Assembly (NCBI RefSeq): GCF_029227915.1
Contig: NC_079887.1
Location: 23,681,650-23,745,649 of the forward strand
Origin: Hydractinia symbiolongicarpus
Lineage: Eukaryota; Cnidaria; Hydrozoa; Anthoathecata; Hydractiniidae
Length of the DNA: 64,000 nt
Direction: 5' to 3'
Position 1 is the first letter of the stretch, and each line of letters begins with the position of its first letter. Shown piece after piece: positions 23,108-38,353 of the stretch. The position numbers and the translations under genes are program-made. The notes under the pieces are model-generated. The model ran no database searches and was not told the DNA's origin. It saw only the letters and a list, made by a program, of their open reading frames with translations.

Positions 23108-25235
23108 GTGCCAAATAAATATACATATTCAAATATGTTTTTATTACCGTTCATATTCAAAAAAAATAAAATAAAAAAAATAAAATAAAATATCAGGGTC
23201 TCGGGTATCCGTATCAGAATATTGGGCTCGGGTAGGTTATCGAGTATCACTTTTCTCATATGCTGATCAAATCTTCTTGTTTTTACACCGCTGCTCTCCG
23301 TCTTAAGAGTTTAATTCTTTTCCAATAAAAGAAATATACTAAAGTTCTTAAAAAGTATGTGAGAGAACACAATATACACTTCGACTTTACTAATGAATTG
23401 TCGACTAATTTTTCCTCTTAGTCTGCATTTGTTTGCGAGAAAGTCAACTTGTCTCTAGGCTCTGGTGCAAGGTTGCCGTCAATCAAAGAAAAGAAAGAAT
23501 CTAGTTCTTATCATAAGAACCTAATTTTTTTTAAAAAAGAGGTACTTATATTTGTGTAAATTAGGATTTTGATTCCGAAATCGTTAAATTATGTTCTCAC
23601 CGAAATATTTATTCTTGCCGTCAAATTAAAGAGGCGAGAAATCTTCAATTCACAAAGTTTGAGTTAGCAAATGCTCCAGTTATGACGTCCCACTAAAAAT
23701 TGATGAAACTGGTAACTCGCTTCCAAATTAAATCGAAAAATAACTTAATAATCTGTGAGCAGTTTATTGTATAACATTTTTAAGGTAATATTTAACTGTA
23801 CCAACTGAAACCCACTTCCTCAATCCATAATTTTTAAGAATCTAAACCACATCATGTCTTTGTTATTATCACGAACGTCTCCCTTCTTGCTGAGAGAAAA
23901 TAATGAAATTTTCGACCACACCACCTCAGATATTGAACTACCGGATTCACCACCACTGTCTCCGTCTCCCTCACCTTTGGTACTATCAACCACTTTTCGA
24001 CACTTGAAAGATTTAGGATATGCAATTGAATGTCTGAAATATCATCGATTGGACTTGCAAGAGACAAAATAGTCGACGATGCTCAAATTTTGTTTTATTT
24101 TTTAACGAGATTGAGGAAGATCTTTATGGGTTGACGCGGAAGTTTTGTACGTTGTTTTGGAGCAGATTTATCCAAAGATATTGTGTTGACGTAGAGCAGT
24201 ATCTCTCAAATATACCGCAAATCCCTCCCCTAACTATTGAAAAGTGCAAGGCTAGGTAAAATTTTACTGCATGCTTGTAGGATATTTGCCGCTGCAGCTG
24301 GCTCAGTCCCTGTTGGTGTATCTATTTACGGGGCAGAAACCGTTAAATCAGTTAATATTATCATCGTTTAAACAGTGGTTGAGCATTGAAGAGTGGAACA
24401 TATTGAATGCTACCACTATGAACAAGTTATAAACGGCGCGACTAAGTACGCTATGTGAAAAGTTTGACGTCGCAATAGTTGGAGCAATAAGTCAACCAGC
24501 TTTATTAAACTTAGATCTACATGGTACAATATTAAGGCACTTCTACCTTCTGCATCACACAAGATAGGCCTTGCAATATCATTTGGAGTGCCAAGACGAA
24601 ATTTTTACAAGCGAAAAGTTAATAGCCGTGTGTTAAATTTACAGCCCGTTATCAAAATTTGATCGCCTGAAATCGAAGTTGTTAATTTTATGTCTTGACC
24701 TGTTGCGTATTGTTAGTGGTGTCATGCTTGTACGTATGCTTGGAAAAAATAAATAATGTAGGTATAAAGCTAGCTAGGTATCTAGCTACGTTTTTTCCAA
24801 GGTATTTTTAAAGTTTGCCACTCACTCAAAGTGACTTTTCGATGTCCCAGATTAGAAGCATCCATATTTTAAGAGGGGTGTTAAGAAGAATTATGATATG
24901 GATATAATGGTGTCGTTGAATTACACCTCCACAGTTCCGATAATCTATAGTTCGTGAATCAATGACGTAATCATTTTGACATGCGCGCGCAGAAATGGCA
25001 GTAAAGAAATGTAAACAAACGAGGGAAACGAGGAGCTTTCTCTGTCTTCAACGTTTTAAAAATATCTGAGTTTTGCATATTTTGAGCGCACGTACCTTAT
25101 GGATGGTCGAGGCTCATCATTCTTCTTTTGAAATGGATTTCAGATTTGTTTGTAAGCTATATATGATTTATTTTTTTATATTTTTAGAATTGATATGTAT
25201 ATAACAAGTACATAAAAATAATGCCAGTTGATCAA
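23108..25235. other. Non-coding region right of the array
   Basis: AT-rich sequence beyond the right end of the LINE array. The only open frame of note is a 72-codon plus-strand one at 23854-24072 with a Ser/Pro-rich stretch and no recognisable domain. I see no support for calling it a gene. An A-rich AAAATAAAAT tract at about 23160-23190 lies just beyond the array boundary. Confidence 0.5.
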
Positions 25236-28170
25236 AATGGATTTCGACTCGTATGAATCGCTAAAAAAAGGAAATATTTGTAGCCGAACTGTTAGAATGG
25301 CATTTTGGTGATATATTGAAGACAATCAACAGACGAATAACGACAAAGCAAAAATACCGAAACCCGTGGCAAATATCAGTGGTTAGAAATATTCCCCACA
25401 TAATTTTCATACAATTTTTTCGTGCTGTGAGAGACTACAAAATTCAGTATGGCGTTGAGTATTCGACTGTAAAAGATAAGTCTGGAAAAACACATTCAGT
25501 CGAAATCAGATTTAGCCATTTTGGTGCATTAAAATTTCACCTGAATAAAGTGACTAGTGGAAAGTTCGAGATTTCAACACTATTGACAAAACGATTTAAA
25601 GGAACTAAAGGATCTAAAGGGGAAATTGTGGCTAGCAATGAACGACCGGTGGTAATGAAGTTTAATTGTAAGAAGCATACATTGAACATTGATCTCCATT
25701 TTAAAGTTTTGAACTGATACGGAATCAAATGTAGCTTTTGATTATCGTTATTATTTTGATTATCGTTATTATTTATTATCTTTTGTTTATGATGCCACCC
25801 AAGAATAGTACAAAGGCAAAACAAAAAAGAAACGAGTTAGTTTCAAAACTGCATAGTGATAGAAAGATTCTAAGTAAGCTGGACTTAAACTTATTAGAAA
25901 CTAAAACAGCATGCGAGGAATCACAGAAAAAACTTAATGTGCTGAAATTGAACTTATTGAGATTAAAAAGAAAATTAATGAGAAACAATTGAAGCTTCAG
26001 AAGAAAAGACTAGAGTTAAAACCACAGGCAAAAAGCCAACAAGTATCTCAAAATAGACAGTTTACATTTAGTCTTAATGAAAAAACTTCCCAAAAACGTT
26101 TATTGAATCCATCATCATCCTCAATCCCTAAACGAGCCGAAGTTACCCGATCAAAAGAAACAATTGCGGCTTGTGCGGCAATTCATGGGGCGAAGAATGA
26201 TACTGATGATTCTATTTTGTTTGGAATTTATGAGACCATGACTCGAAAATTTCCAACAAAAAAGTAATTGACATAGTACTTAGTGGAAAGTCAAAAATTA
26301 AAAATGCCTTGCAACAAAAGTCAGTTGGGGAATGGTCCAAGGAATATTCTTCCTTCCAGGAAAACATCTGGCGCTCCTTAAATGTTTTCTATTCGCACAA
26401 TGTGATGGGAAAAGCCAAATATCAATCAGTTCGGAAGGTAAATAGGAAATCTTCATTTGCACATCAGTCAGTACCAAACTACATTGCATATGGTCTTTTA
26501 GCAACAACAATCAATAATATTGATATCGGTACACTGCATGATATCAGTCCATCACTGACAGAAGGACTTGACATCGAGGATGTTGGGCAGGGGTGTTATC
26601 GATCATGTGATGAATACATTTTGAGACAAAATATATTTATTTGTGAATTGTCAAAGATCTGATAAGCTACTGTCATTTGCTGCATTACCAAAAAAGGACC
26701 CTGAGTGATTTGTTTTTGCATTCGCTATAGGAGCAGATGCAGCACCAATATGTGGTATGTCGTTTCTCGTTTCTTTTGTAAATGTAGGAAAGAGAATTGC
26801 AAGTAGCTCAGAGTCCTTTATGATATTTGGAGCTGATGTCGATGAAACCTCCTTGATTGTTCGTAGATTTATTTCAAAACTGTTGACTGAGTTGCAATTT
26901 CTCGAGAGCAAAGTATTTAAACTGCCTGTTAAAGACCAAATACATAAAGTTGAATTTTGTGTTGCGGAGCTACCAAATGATATAAAAATGCTTGCTTTTC
27001 TATGTGGCGAGCTAAGTAATGCAGCATATTATTTTTGTTCTTTTGGCAATGTCAATCAAGAAAACGCGACAAATTTCAAGTATACATATGGGAATCATAC
27101 TGATAATCACTGGAAACCTTTTAGTTATTCCAAGCGGTTGAGTGATGCAAAAGCTGTTAATCTGAAGAAAACCGAGTTAGCTGCAAAGTCATTAGCAAAA
27201 AGTACAACAAGAAAACACATTACTGGATACATTGCAAAAACTTTGAATAGTAGACAAGAAGAGATACCTCTCCCTGGTAAGTACGTAGATTGTGCTAAAC
27301 CAGAACCACTTCATATTAAGAACAATGTTGTCAAAGCTGTCTTCATGAAAACATTCAAAATCTCTGTAGCAGAATCAAACTTAGGAAAGTATAAAGCCTT
27401 TAAAGATACCCCAGAGGAAAGCCTGTTTTTTAAATTTGTTGCGCTTATCTGTTCCAACATGAACTGTAACTTTTTATCGAAAAAGATTCGGATGTGGTTC
27501 AATGAGAGTTCAAAACATGATGATAAAGAATTCACCTTAAGTTTTCGAGGAAAGGAAAGTCTTTTGTATTTAAGACATTTTCCTAATTTGATATTACTTG
27601 TTTTACGAAACATAACAAACGATAAACTCAGGTTAAAATTATTACGCATCATTTGGAATATGTGTACCTAAGAATAGCAGTATCTCTGTCTGTTAGGATT
27701 GAGACATTTGATAAAGATTGTGTCGAGGAGCTAAAGGAAGCATGTCGGAAGCTTTTCAAAATTTCATGCTTGTATGAAACTTCCATTAGTCCAAGTTTAT
27801 GGACCTTGTGCAACTGTGTGCCACTTTATGCAGCCAAAACATATGAATCGTATTCTCTCGTCCTTGGAGTAAACACCATGGAAGGTCGAAAACAAAAGCA
27901 TCAAAAAATTCAAAAGTACAGCAAAAACACCACATACCAATGTTGTTGGCCAAGAACCTTTAGGCATGAGTACATTGAACTAATTTATTTGAGAGAAAAT
28001 GGTTATGATGCAAAAAAAATACAGAAAAAGATCAACAAAGTACATTCTTGAGACCAATGAAAATTCTTGTTTAAAATGTGGTACGAAGTTTAGCCTAAAT
28101 GAAACAAAGTGCAGCCTTTGCGATTGTGCATCAATGTCTAAGATTTATTCTGAGTTAAAATTTACTTAAG
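25236..28170 (+). pseudogene. Decayed multicopy gene of unknown function, C-terminal zinc ribbon
   Basis: Collinear plus-strand blocks read as one protein with frame breaks. An N-terminal block (about 25290-25717, PWQISVVRNIPHIIFIQF) is followed by a Lys/Leu-rich coiled-coil-like stretch (25801-26040) and a block with SVPNYIAYGL (26309-26662). The 304-codon core (26757-27671) contains VAELPNDIKMLAFLCGELSN and PLHIKNNVV. A block with SPSLWTLCN and RKQKHQKIQKYS (27653-28051) follows, and after one more frame change a short tail with CLKC and CSLCDC ends at about 28168. I believe this resembles a multicopy family seen in cnidarian genomes, but I cannot name its function. A start at 25236 is plausible, and A-runs host several frame breaks. 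A polyadenylation-like AATAAA lies near 28646. Confidence 0.6.
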
Positions 28171-28865
28171 TTATATAGATGATGTTTATCAGTTTTTGAA
28201 GGTTAAAGTTTTTGATAACAGTGAGTTGCAGAAGATATATACTTTGCAGAAAAGCCTTTGATATTTTTAGAAAGAGAGCTGACCTTTGATATTTATAGAA
28301 ATAGAGCTGACTTTATTGTGTTTATTTATTGTGTGGGTAATCATTGGTAGCTTTTGAGCAGTGACTTTAGTTTGACTTAAATATGTGTGTTACAGAGATA
28401 AAACAGTGTATATATATATATTTACCTTTGAGCTTTTTTTTCAGGCGCCCCCTCCTTTTGTTTACATTTTCATTTCATGAAAGTTTTTACCTGTATATAT
28501 GATGATGTTTAAAGAAGTTTATATATTTGTTATATGTTTTAGACCTTTGTACTGGAGTCTATATTTTATTTATATTAAGAAGCTAGTTGATATTGAAAAT
28601 TATGTCTTGATCTCTTATTCTCCAGGTCTATTGTATATACATACTCAATAAAAGAATTAACGAAATTGACAATTTCGGTCTCATTGATTAATTTGAATGA
28701 ATATTATTTTCTTACCCGTGAATATCAAGCTTAAAATTGCTGGTTAAAAAGTTATCATTTTCAAATTATGTTTTAACAATGAATTAAAATTTTACGAAAG
28801 GCACAGTGTGATGCTGTGGATCAAATCCATGTGCGACTGGACGTGCCCACCTCAATTTAGAGGTA
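28171..28865. other. AT-rich non-coding stretch
   Basis: No coding or repeat signal is visible except the AATAAA motif near 28646. It is the likely 3' flank of the preceding decayed gene. Confidence 0.5.
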
Positions 28866-28869
28866 CAGA

Positions 28870-31333
<2,464 letters not shown>

Positions 31334-31445
31334 GATTGGTAACAAAATCAAAGTGCTCAACCAAAATCGATATTCCAGGAGCTTTCGTACAAAACTGTCG
31401 TTGTATATATTGTATATATATATTTTGTATATATATTTGTATATT

Positions 31446-31449
<4 letters not shown>

Positions 31450-31540
<91 letters not shown>
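31450..31540. repeat. (TA)n at palindrome centre
   Basis: About 90 bp of TA, flanked on each side by mirrored TATTTGTATA-type repeats. Confidence 0.95.
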
Positions 31541-31543
<3 letters not shown>

Positions 31544-31846
31544 AATATACAAATATATATACAAAATATATATATACAATATATACAACGACAGTTTTGT
31601 ACGAAAGCTCCTGGAATATCGATTTTGGTTGAGCACTTTGATTTTGTTACCAATCATGGAAAGAATCAACTTTGACTACTCGTTGAAAAATATACCTACA
31701 CCAAACAAGAATAATTATATCTTGAAATTGATTGATAAAACCGAAGCAGTAATCAAGAGAATGCGCTGGAAGCTATTTTGGTACCATAACGAGAACAACT
31801 ATGACCAAAACGAACATACAAAAGAAAACTTCGGATTTAAAAGCAG

Positions 31847-32305
31847 GTGTCGTTTGGTTTTTTGTAAGGTTGGTATGTGCCGTGTTTCAAGTTGAAGGTT
31901 ACGTCAAGAAAGTCTACAGAATAGAGCCCTGTGACTATTTCTATCTGGAATCCTATCGATTTGAACAGTTTTATAATGTCTTTTCTCATCTTATCAACAC
32001 TGCGCCCTTTCATATTGCGTAGAACCATTAAACCATCATCCCTATACAAGCCTGCGTCTGATTTGTTAATTAGAGATGAAAGCTTATTCAATATGAAGAG
32101 TCCCACAAGTTCACATATTTCTGCGCCATCATAACTACCCATAGTCACGTCAAAACAGTCACTGGTCAATTTCTTGGTCCAAGCTTCCTTGTTGAAAAAT
32201 AGGAGTGATTTTCTGCAGTGGTTGATTGTTCTCAATTCCTTATCTGAGATCGTTGTGTAGATTTTTGCAAACTCAAGTGCTTCGTTCAAAATCTCTTTAG
32301 TTATA
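31847..32305 (-). pseudogene. Second partial PLE reverse transcriptase
   Basis: This matches 30089-30547 at an offset of 1758 bp, same strand. It encodes the RT palm from [14 protein letters not shown] through YRDDGLMVL to YKKPND, with no visible difference that breaks the frame. Its 3' side joins the palindrome arm. Its 5' side joins a TA tract in the middle of the codon series ending YPTI. It is a fragment produced by rearrangement or template switching. Confidence 0.88.
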
Positions 32306-32600
<295 letters not shown>

Positions 32601-32746
32601 GCAGTGAACTCATTGCTAAATGCCGTCACACAAATAAGTTTCTTTTGGCTAATTATAAATCTAAGGACTGATAATTACTTAGCCAATTATCTATTTACAT
32701 GTTTATAACACCACGCATTTAATGATGTCTCTTAGGAATTTATCTT

Positions 32747-32869
32747 GTCAAATAAATAGATACGAATTTTTTTGTTTACTTTTTTCACTTGTATAATTTG
32801 GCTGATGAGTGTATAACACGAAACTCGGAGTACCGAACCAATGTCAAGTTAATTTTTACTTCCTTTACT
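32747..32869 (+). repeat. Right 123-bp inverted arm (PLE terminal sequence)
   Basis: Mirror copy of 32478-32600. The 146-bp spacer between the arms holds the truncated PLE coding end. Confidence 0.92.
32797..32837 (+). ncRNA. Hammerhead ribozyme, type I, minimal helix III (plus strand)
   Basis: Helix I is TTTGG (32797-32801) with CCGAA (32833-32837). CUGAUGA is at 32802-32808. Helix II is GTGT/ACAC (32809-32819). GAA is at 32820-32822. Helix III is ACTC/GAGT around G32827. Predicted cleavage falls after A32832. It lies in the PLE terminal sequence, where such ribozymes are expected to process the RNA. The one-base loop suggests activity as a dimer. Confidence 0.83.
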
Positions 32870-34691
32870 AATAAGCTCTAAACTTGTATGTTTATTGAGC
32901 ACTGTTATTGGCTAACTGCACGACAGTTTTATATATATATATATATAAATTTTGATAAAACTGCCGTCACTGCAGACTAAGCAATATTTATTTAAAATCT
33001 GGTGGATTAGTTTATCTTCTTTATATAGATAGATTTTGACCCTAAATTGCCAAAATTTCTTACTGCAACAATTTCTTACCTCACTTTCGGAAATAGCAAA
33101 AAACTGTATTTTTGATTTGTAAACGTTTGTTAGGTTTTTGTAAGCTGACATTATAATCACCCATCCAATGTACCGCCAATTTCGATAAACTAGTCGTATA
33201 GTGCAACTGGCACGTCAGATATGGTAATATTTAAAAAATTGTTCAATGCAATAATGATGGAAGTTCAAAAAAACTTGAGAAGATGCATAAAGCCCGGTCT
33301 ATGCTACCGGCAAATGTATAAATTCAAACAATTTGTAAACGAACCATTTTACAATCTACGAAAATACATCCCTGTATATCATGACATGATAGTTTGGTTG
33401 ATTCTACAACAAATCTTACTAAATTGCAGATCTGAAATGGTGTTTGTTTACAAAGTATTCATATTTGTACTTAGGTTCGAAGTTTATGCACACTGGCACC
33501 ATACATTGGCGACGGTATATTTGAAATACTTTTTGTGTTTGGTTCAAAATACATAGCTAGACTTCTCTGCCCATGCCTTTAGAGCTTTAGTGTGCCAGAC
33601 AATATGAAGAAAGGGAGGTATTATTGTTTCTAAGAATTAGCTACACTTGAGTTGAATATTGTTTATTAAAACTAAGCACATCCAGTTTGATGACATTCAC
33701 TTTAAATTTCTGCAAAACAAATGCTAGGTTTAACCTAGCTACATGATCAGGCACCTAACATTTAAGTTGTTGTATATACCTTAACACAAGTTCAAGAGAC
33801 ACAATATTGACATAAAATATATATCTTGTAGCTAGGGTGGGTAGCTAGCCTATAAGTAAAAAGCTACCCCCATCATTAATCATAGATAGCTACTAGCTCT
33901 ACTTTTTACAATGAACAATACTATGTTTATAATAATCTGAAAAAGCCACCATAAATAAAATTTCCAACTAGAATTAATCCAAATGCAAACAGCTAGCTAA
34001 ACATCAGAAACTTATCTCTTCCTGTCTTGGCGGTAGCCATTTCTTTTTCCTTGACAGCGCTTCTCCCCTGATTAACTCATGAACGGAAAGTTCAAGTTGA
34101 AAATGTATTGGTCCGTTGCGTCCGCATACGGCAGTTGCACATTTTGACCATCTTCTTTGCCCACCGTGTACTTTTATTTATCATGCAAACTGAGGCAACT
34201 GGTGAGTTTTTTTTTCTGTTAGCTTTCGGTAATATTTCAGAATTATGTATTTTATAACTTGTATCAATATCATTTAGTTCGAACATTTGATACACCGTGG
34301 TAGAGCAGATGAAACCTGTCGAAAACTGAATGATCGATACACACATATATGTATATATATCACGTTCTGTATATATTTTGTTAGTTAAGAAAAGAAAAAT
34401 CGAGATATTAGTCGTCGTTTATAAAAAAAAACAGTTGGAGGGTGCCGGAAAAGCTATTGATCAAGCTAAAAGATGGACCCAGGCTGTGTTCAGGCGCACA
34501 TACTCGGTAGAAATTCCTTACTCACTCTAGCACATTGACAGACATCATAAGCTAATTAGGTTAATTATAATTGCATACTCCTGCTTTTTTCGCTTCCTCG
34601 CAATGCTTATTTGTTTTGTTTTTTATATTGAAAAAAGCTCGTTATTGACGGTGCAATAGATGGTTACTCTTGTGTGATATAACAATAAAAT
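32870..34691. other. Intergenic, no supported gene
   Basis: AT-rich sequence with a short (TA)n near 32934-32946 and scattered AGCTAGCT motifs near 33830-33990. Open frames are short and show no domain. Confidence 0.5.
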
Positions 34692-34934
34692 TTGTTAAAT
34701 GGCCTTGAAAACAATGGTATACCAAGTAGAGTTCGAGACGACCATGGTGGCGAGTTTACTCACTTGCATGCGTTTATGGAGCAGGTTAACGACACAGGCA
34801 GGGGCAGTTTCATAACCAGAGAATTAAAAGATTGCAAAGAGATGTTTAAACAAAGGTTCTTCATAGATTTTACAAGTTATTTTACAGGTAAAGCAAGCAA
34901 TTGCTATACATCAATAACGAAGTTCATCTTTTAG
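34692..34934 (+). pseudogene. Integrase-core-like fragment
   Basis: The stretch GIPSRVRDDHGGEF followed by AFMEQVNDTGRGSF resembles the middle of the integrase-core domain found in multicopy element-derived genes (pattern G-P-S-R-V-R-x-D-x-G-G-E). Only this segment remains. The expected continuation with a HNQR-type motif is not recognisable, and flanking frames are closed. It is probably a relic. The assignment rests on a short motif and is tentative. Confidence 0.45.
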
Positions 34935-36210
34935 TATACATCATGTGTTTGGCACTAGAATACGCCATGAATTGACATGCCAGAAAAATGCACACAACCA
35001 TAAAATCCGCTCAGAAAGTGACAAATCTCCACTTTAACTATGGTTTGGAGAAATTTTGAAGAGTGAGGGACATCGTCTCTATGAATAACATATTTTGACG
35101 ATAACTCGAAGATGTCCAGATTAAGAATTCAAGTTAAACAACAATCTCAGTGAACCTTATAAAATTTTACATGTATTACCTCGTATTAGCATACCCTTTT
35201 CCAGCACAGAAAAGGCCACTTTGGAAAGAACTATAAATGGTAATAAATAATCCGAATGTGAAGGACTCGGTATTTACGCCAATCTATCTTTCGATGTTTT
35301 GGTCAACAAAAGTTTGGCTTGATTTATGCGTAATAAGCATAAATTACAAAAGTATATTGACTATTAATAACTCAGCCTCGCTGGCAAATTTTGGAAAAAA
35401 CGAAAAGCATAGGAAATTTTCCTAACTGGACTAACTAACTAAAAATTGTAAATAATAAAAAGAAAAACAGTTGATGAAGGTCTTATTTGAATATTGGTGA
35501 GCACATTCTATACATTTATGCAAATTTCACTCGTCAAAAGGGCGGAAAAACAACCAAATTCGAAGGTGCGCTAAAACAAGAATCTGCACATTACTCAACC
35601 CGACGGAAAAGCCAACTTAATCCTTTTAAGCAAGGACAATCCATACATTTATGCAGGTTAAACTTGACAGATAAACGCAAAAATGCATTTTAAACACATA
35701 TGCATCAAATTTCGTTGCCTCAATCATTTTTTTCTCATGTAACGTGAACTATCTCTTTGCGGACAGCAACCGATATTTTTAGATACTGCCGCGGAAAAAA
35801 GATTGTGCGTGGAAATGCCACTAGTCACACCTTTAAACATAGCCTTAGATTTGGAATTTAATGAACAATTTGTGAAACACCCCGAGAAATAGTGTAAATC
35901 CAATCGAAACCTTGGTAAACACTGGTTAATTAATTTCCTGAGTAAATTGTAAAATAGAAACTTAACAAACAACTTGAATACGCACTGAGAATTACCATGC
36001 CTTAATCTAATCTTGTACGTAATCAGGCTTGATAATTACCTTAGCAAATACCTACTAACTGGGGACGCGATGGTCAAGGGTATGAAAAAAAATCAAGAAA
36101 TTCGTTATTACAAATAGTCTGTTATGTATATTACAAATATAACTATCAAAGATGCTACAAAGATAAAAAGTTGCAGCAAAGCTTGATTTACATTGGATTC
36201 GTGAACATAC
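34935..36210. other. Intergenic, no supported gene
   Basis: AT-rich DNA with only short, featureless open frames on both strands. Confidence 0.5.
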
Positions 36211-36247
36211 TCAAATTCTTATTATTGTTGAGTTATTTTCAAATTTT

Positions 36248-36770
36248 GTGACAACAGGCGAAGCAGACTTATTCAGACAATTCAGTAAAGGTGAATTTAA
36301 TGATACACAAGCTATTGTGGACATTTTATGTGACTGTGGAGTGTTCGCCCAACCTAAAAAGAAAAATTTGATGACGTTGGTACTTAAAGCAAGGAAGGCG
36401 GCATTGTTGAGAATGCCATCGTCTTCCTTTAATTCAGTGATAGATGATATTGGCATATTTTGGAAGAAACTTTTAAATCAGGTGATTACTGCTTTATACA
36501 ATCTAACGATACCTACTCCTGAAAACATCACCAAAAGCATAAATTCTTGTGAGGCGAACCAATAAAGCAAAAAAGCCCACTTGGTTACACAGGTATATCA
36601 GAAGTTTATCCAAAACAGAATTTTTATAATTGTTACAATTTGTTGCCGGGTATGGAAGTTTTAGACCTGACTTATCAATCAAATTGGAATATGTAAACCA
36701 ACCACTAGATCATCTCAGACCTAGATTGATGACATGTTTTAAGATTCTGTATTTTCCCAATATAATTCAT
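36248..36770 (+). pseudogene. HECT-like C-terminal fragment
   Basis: A 105-codon block (GEADLFRQFSKGEFNDTQAI) is followed, after stops and a frame change, by LLQFVAGYGSF and RLMTCFKILYFPN. The second part resembles the end of HECT-like domains (L-x-F-x-T-G, then T-C about 25 residues later). In HECT ligases that Cys accepts ubiquitin. Here the region is short and broken. It could be a relic of a multicopy HECT-like gene, with low to moderate confidence. Confidence 0.4.
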
Positions 36771-38208
36771 TTTTACAGTTGCGAGAAAATTTATTGTTTT
36801 ATATGTACCGTACTTATATTTGGAATTCAGATGGGTAATGTTCCAGTGACTCATTCACGCTGTTACAGTCATTTTGTTAACATATACACGAAAGTTTGGT
36901 ATGCAGTAACGTTATAAAGTTTATACATTATGTTTTTAAGCAGGGCATATTTTTAACCAGTCCATTTTGCTACCCAGTTAAAATGATATAAAAGCTGTTT
37001 ACGTGCATTATTTAAAACTTGTTAAGACATTATATTTTATATCTCTTGTTTAAATTTGTTTTATATTTTATATTTTGTTTCATTTTATAAAACTTCTTTT
37101 GAAACTTTGATAGTTTTGTTTTTAATTTTTAGTAAAAAGCTAACCTTTTAGAGCTTGAAATCCTATTTCAGCCTCTTCGATCATGACAATGGCTGCAAGC
37201 TTAATCATCGGCTCAGAACATCCAAAAAGAGGCGACTCTTCTAAATAAGCGGGCGTTAAGATAAAATCTGAATCGCTCCATGATGACAAAACACGTCGCC
37301 CTGCAGGCGACTTAGCATTTCTTGTTTTTCGAACACAGTGACTATTTTATAACTTCAATGTATGATCAAGGTCGGTTTGTTATACGCCCCTGAAACAAAA
37401 CCTCAAACAATCAATATGATATGACAGACTTGGATCAAAGATTGTGTTGTCGCATGAATCCTTGAAAAAGTTAATCCACCAGTTACATCATGTTTTTCTG
37501 AAAATTGACCACCAACACTGGATTCGTTGATTTCTTGTTGACGGCCTGTAACGAAAACTTCCATATCCACAATCTCTGTCTCTGTGATTTCCTCTTAAAC
37601 AACGTTGCATGCCTCCAATTTTTACGTTTTAGATACTGGATCTGCGCAGATACAACGCAGCGCTAGCTGCAAAACTGACTGATTCTACATCTACGTTGAG
37701 AGCAGCAGATCGTAGATTTTGATGCATCAAGCGGTATCCAAATTCAGAGCTAGACCAATTGAGTGCCTCCTTCACTGCTAATATTATGGCATGGTAGGAC
37801 ACATGATTTTTTCTTCTGAAAAGATTTAGCCTTCGAAGAATGCAATGTAGTTGAAGTAGTAACTTCGATATAAGAAGTTGTATTATTTTAAAATACGAGT
37901 AAACTGCTTGAGTGATATCCTTTTATAATATTATGCCTTACAAACAGTGAAGATTCCATATACTAAAAAAATAGGTTTGGAGAGTTAGCTACCAAAGGAA
38001 TAGCCGAAAGCAAAATCAGTATAATAACTCGAGTTATAATGTTGCAATTTATTTGTTTGATGCGAGTTAGTAAGTGAACTCAATGCCAGTCGTTAAGTAG
38101 CACTTTATATTTAATGCGCGTTATTAAGTTGCACTTTTAGTTATTTTTGCATGATTTGAGCTAGCAAGTCGCACTTGATGTGAATTAATGTCTAGAATTC
38201 AACTTAGC
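36771..38208. other. Intergenic, no supported gene
   Basis: AT-rich. No coding block above background and no clear repeat. Confidence 0.5.
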
Positions 38209-38351
38209 ACAGGCTTGCCTTCTATATTTAATAAGACAATAGACCGATAATCTTTAATATCTGACTCCATAGGAGTTTTTGATTTAGGGATATAAATTCC
38301 ACTAGCACAACGCCATTGAATAGGGACAACACAATTTTCAAAACAACACTT
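38209..38351 (-). pseudogene. LINE RT finger fragment (USP-LINE relative)
   Basis: On the minus strand this reads KCCFENCVVPIQWRCASGIY, then IPKSKTPMESDIKDYRSIVL and LNIEGKP. It matches the finger region of the array RT but keeps the KDYRSIVLLN segment that all array copies have lost. It is an independent fragment of the same RT lineage, immediately next to the Ulp1-like pseudogene on the other strand. Confidence 0.8.
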
Positions 38352-38353
38352 TT

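Larger units (their letters stand above)
32601..32869 (+). mobile_element. 5'-truncated PLE end, plus strand
   Basis: The last ~22 codons of the PLE protein (SELIAKCRHTNKFLLANYKS, stop near 32669) and the 3' UTR lie on the plus strand, opposite to the main PLE. It is a typical 5'-truncated copy and ends with the right inverted arm and its ribozyme. Confidence 0.85.

Noticed and set aside
23854-24072. 72-codon Ser/Pro-rich frame
   Set aside because: No domain, no splice context, and an equally long frame exists on the opposite strand.
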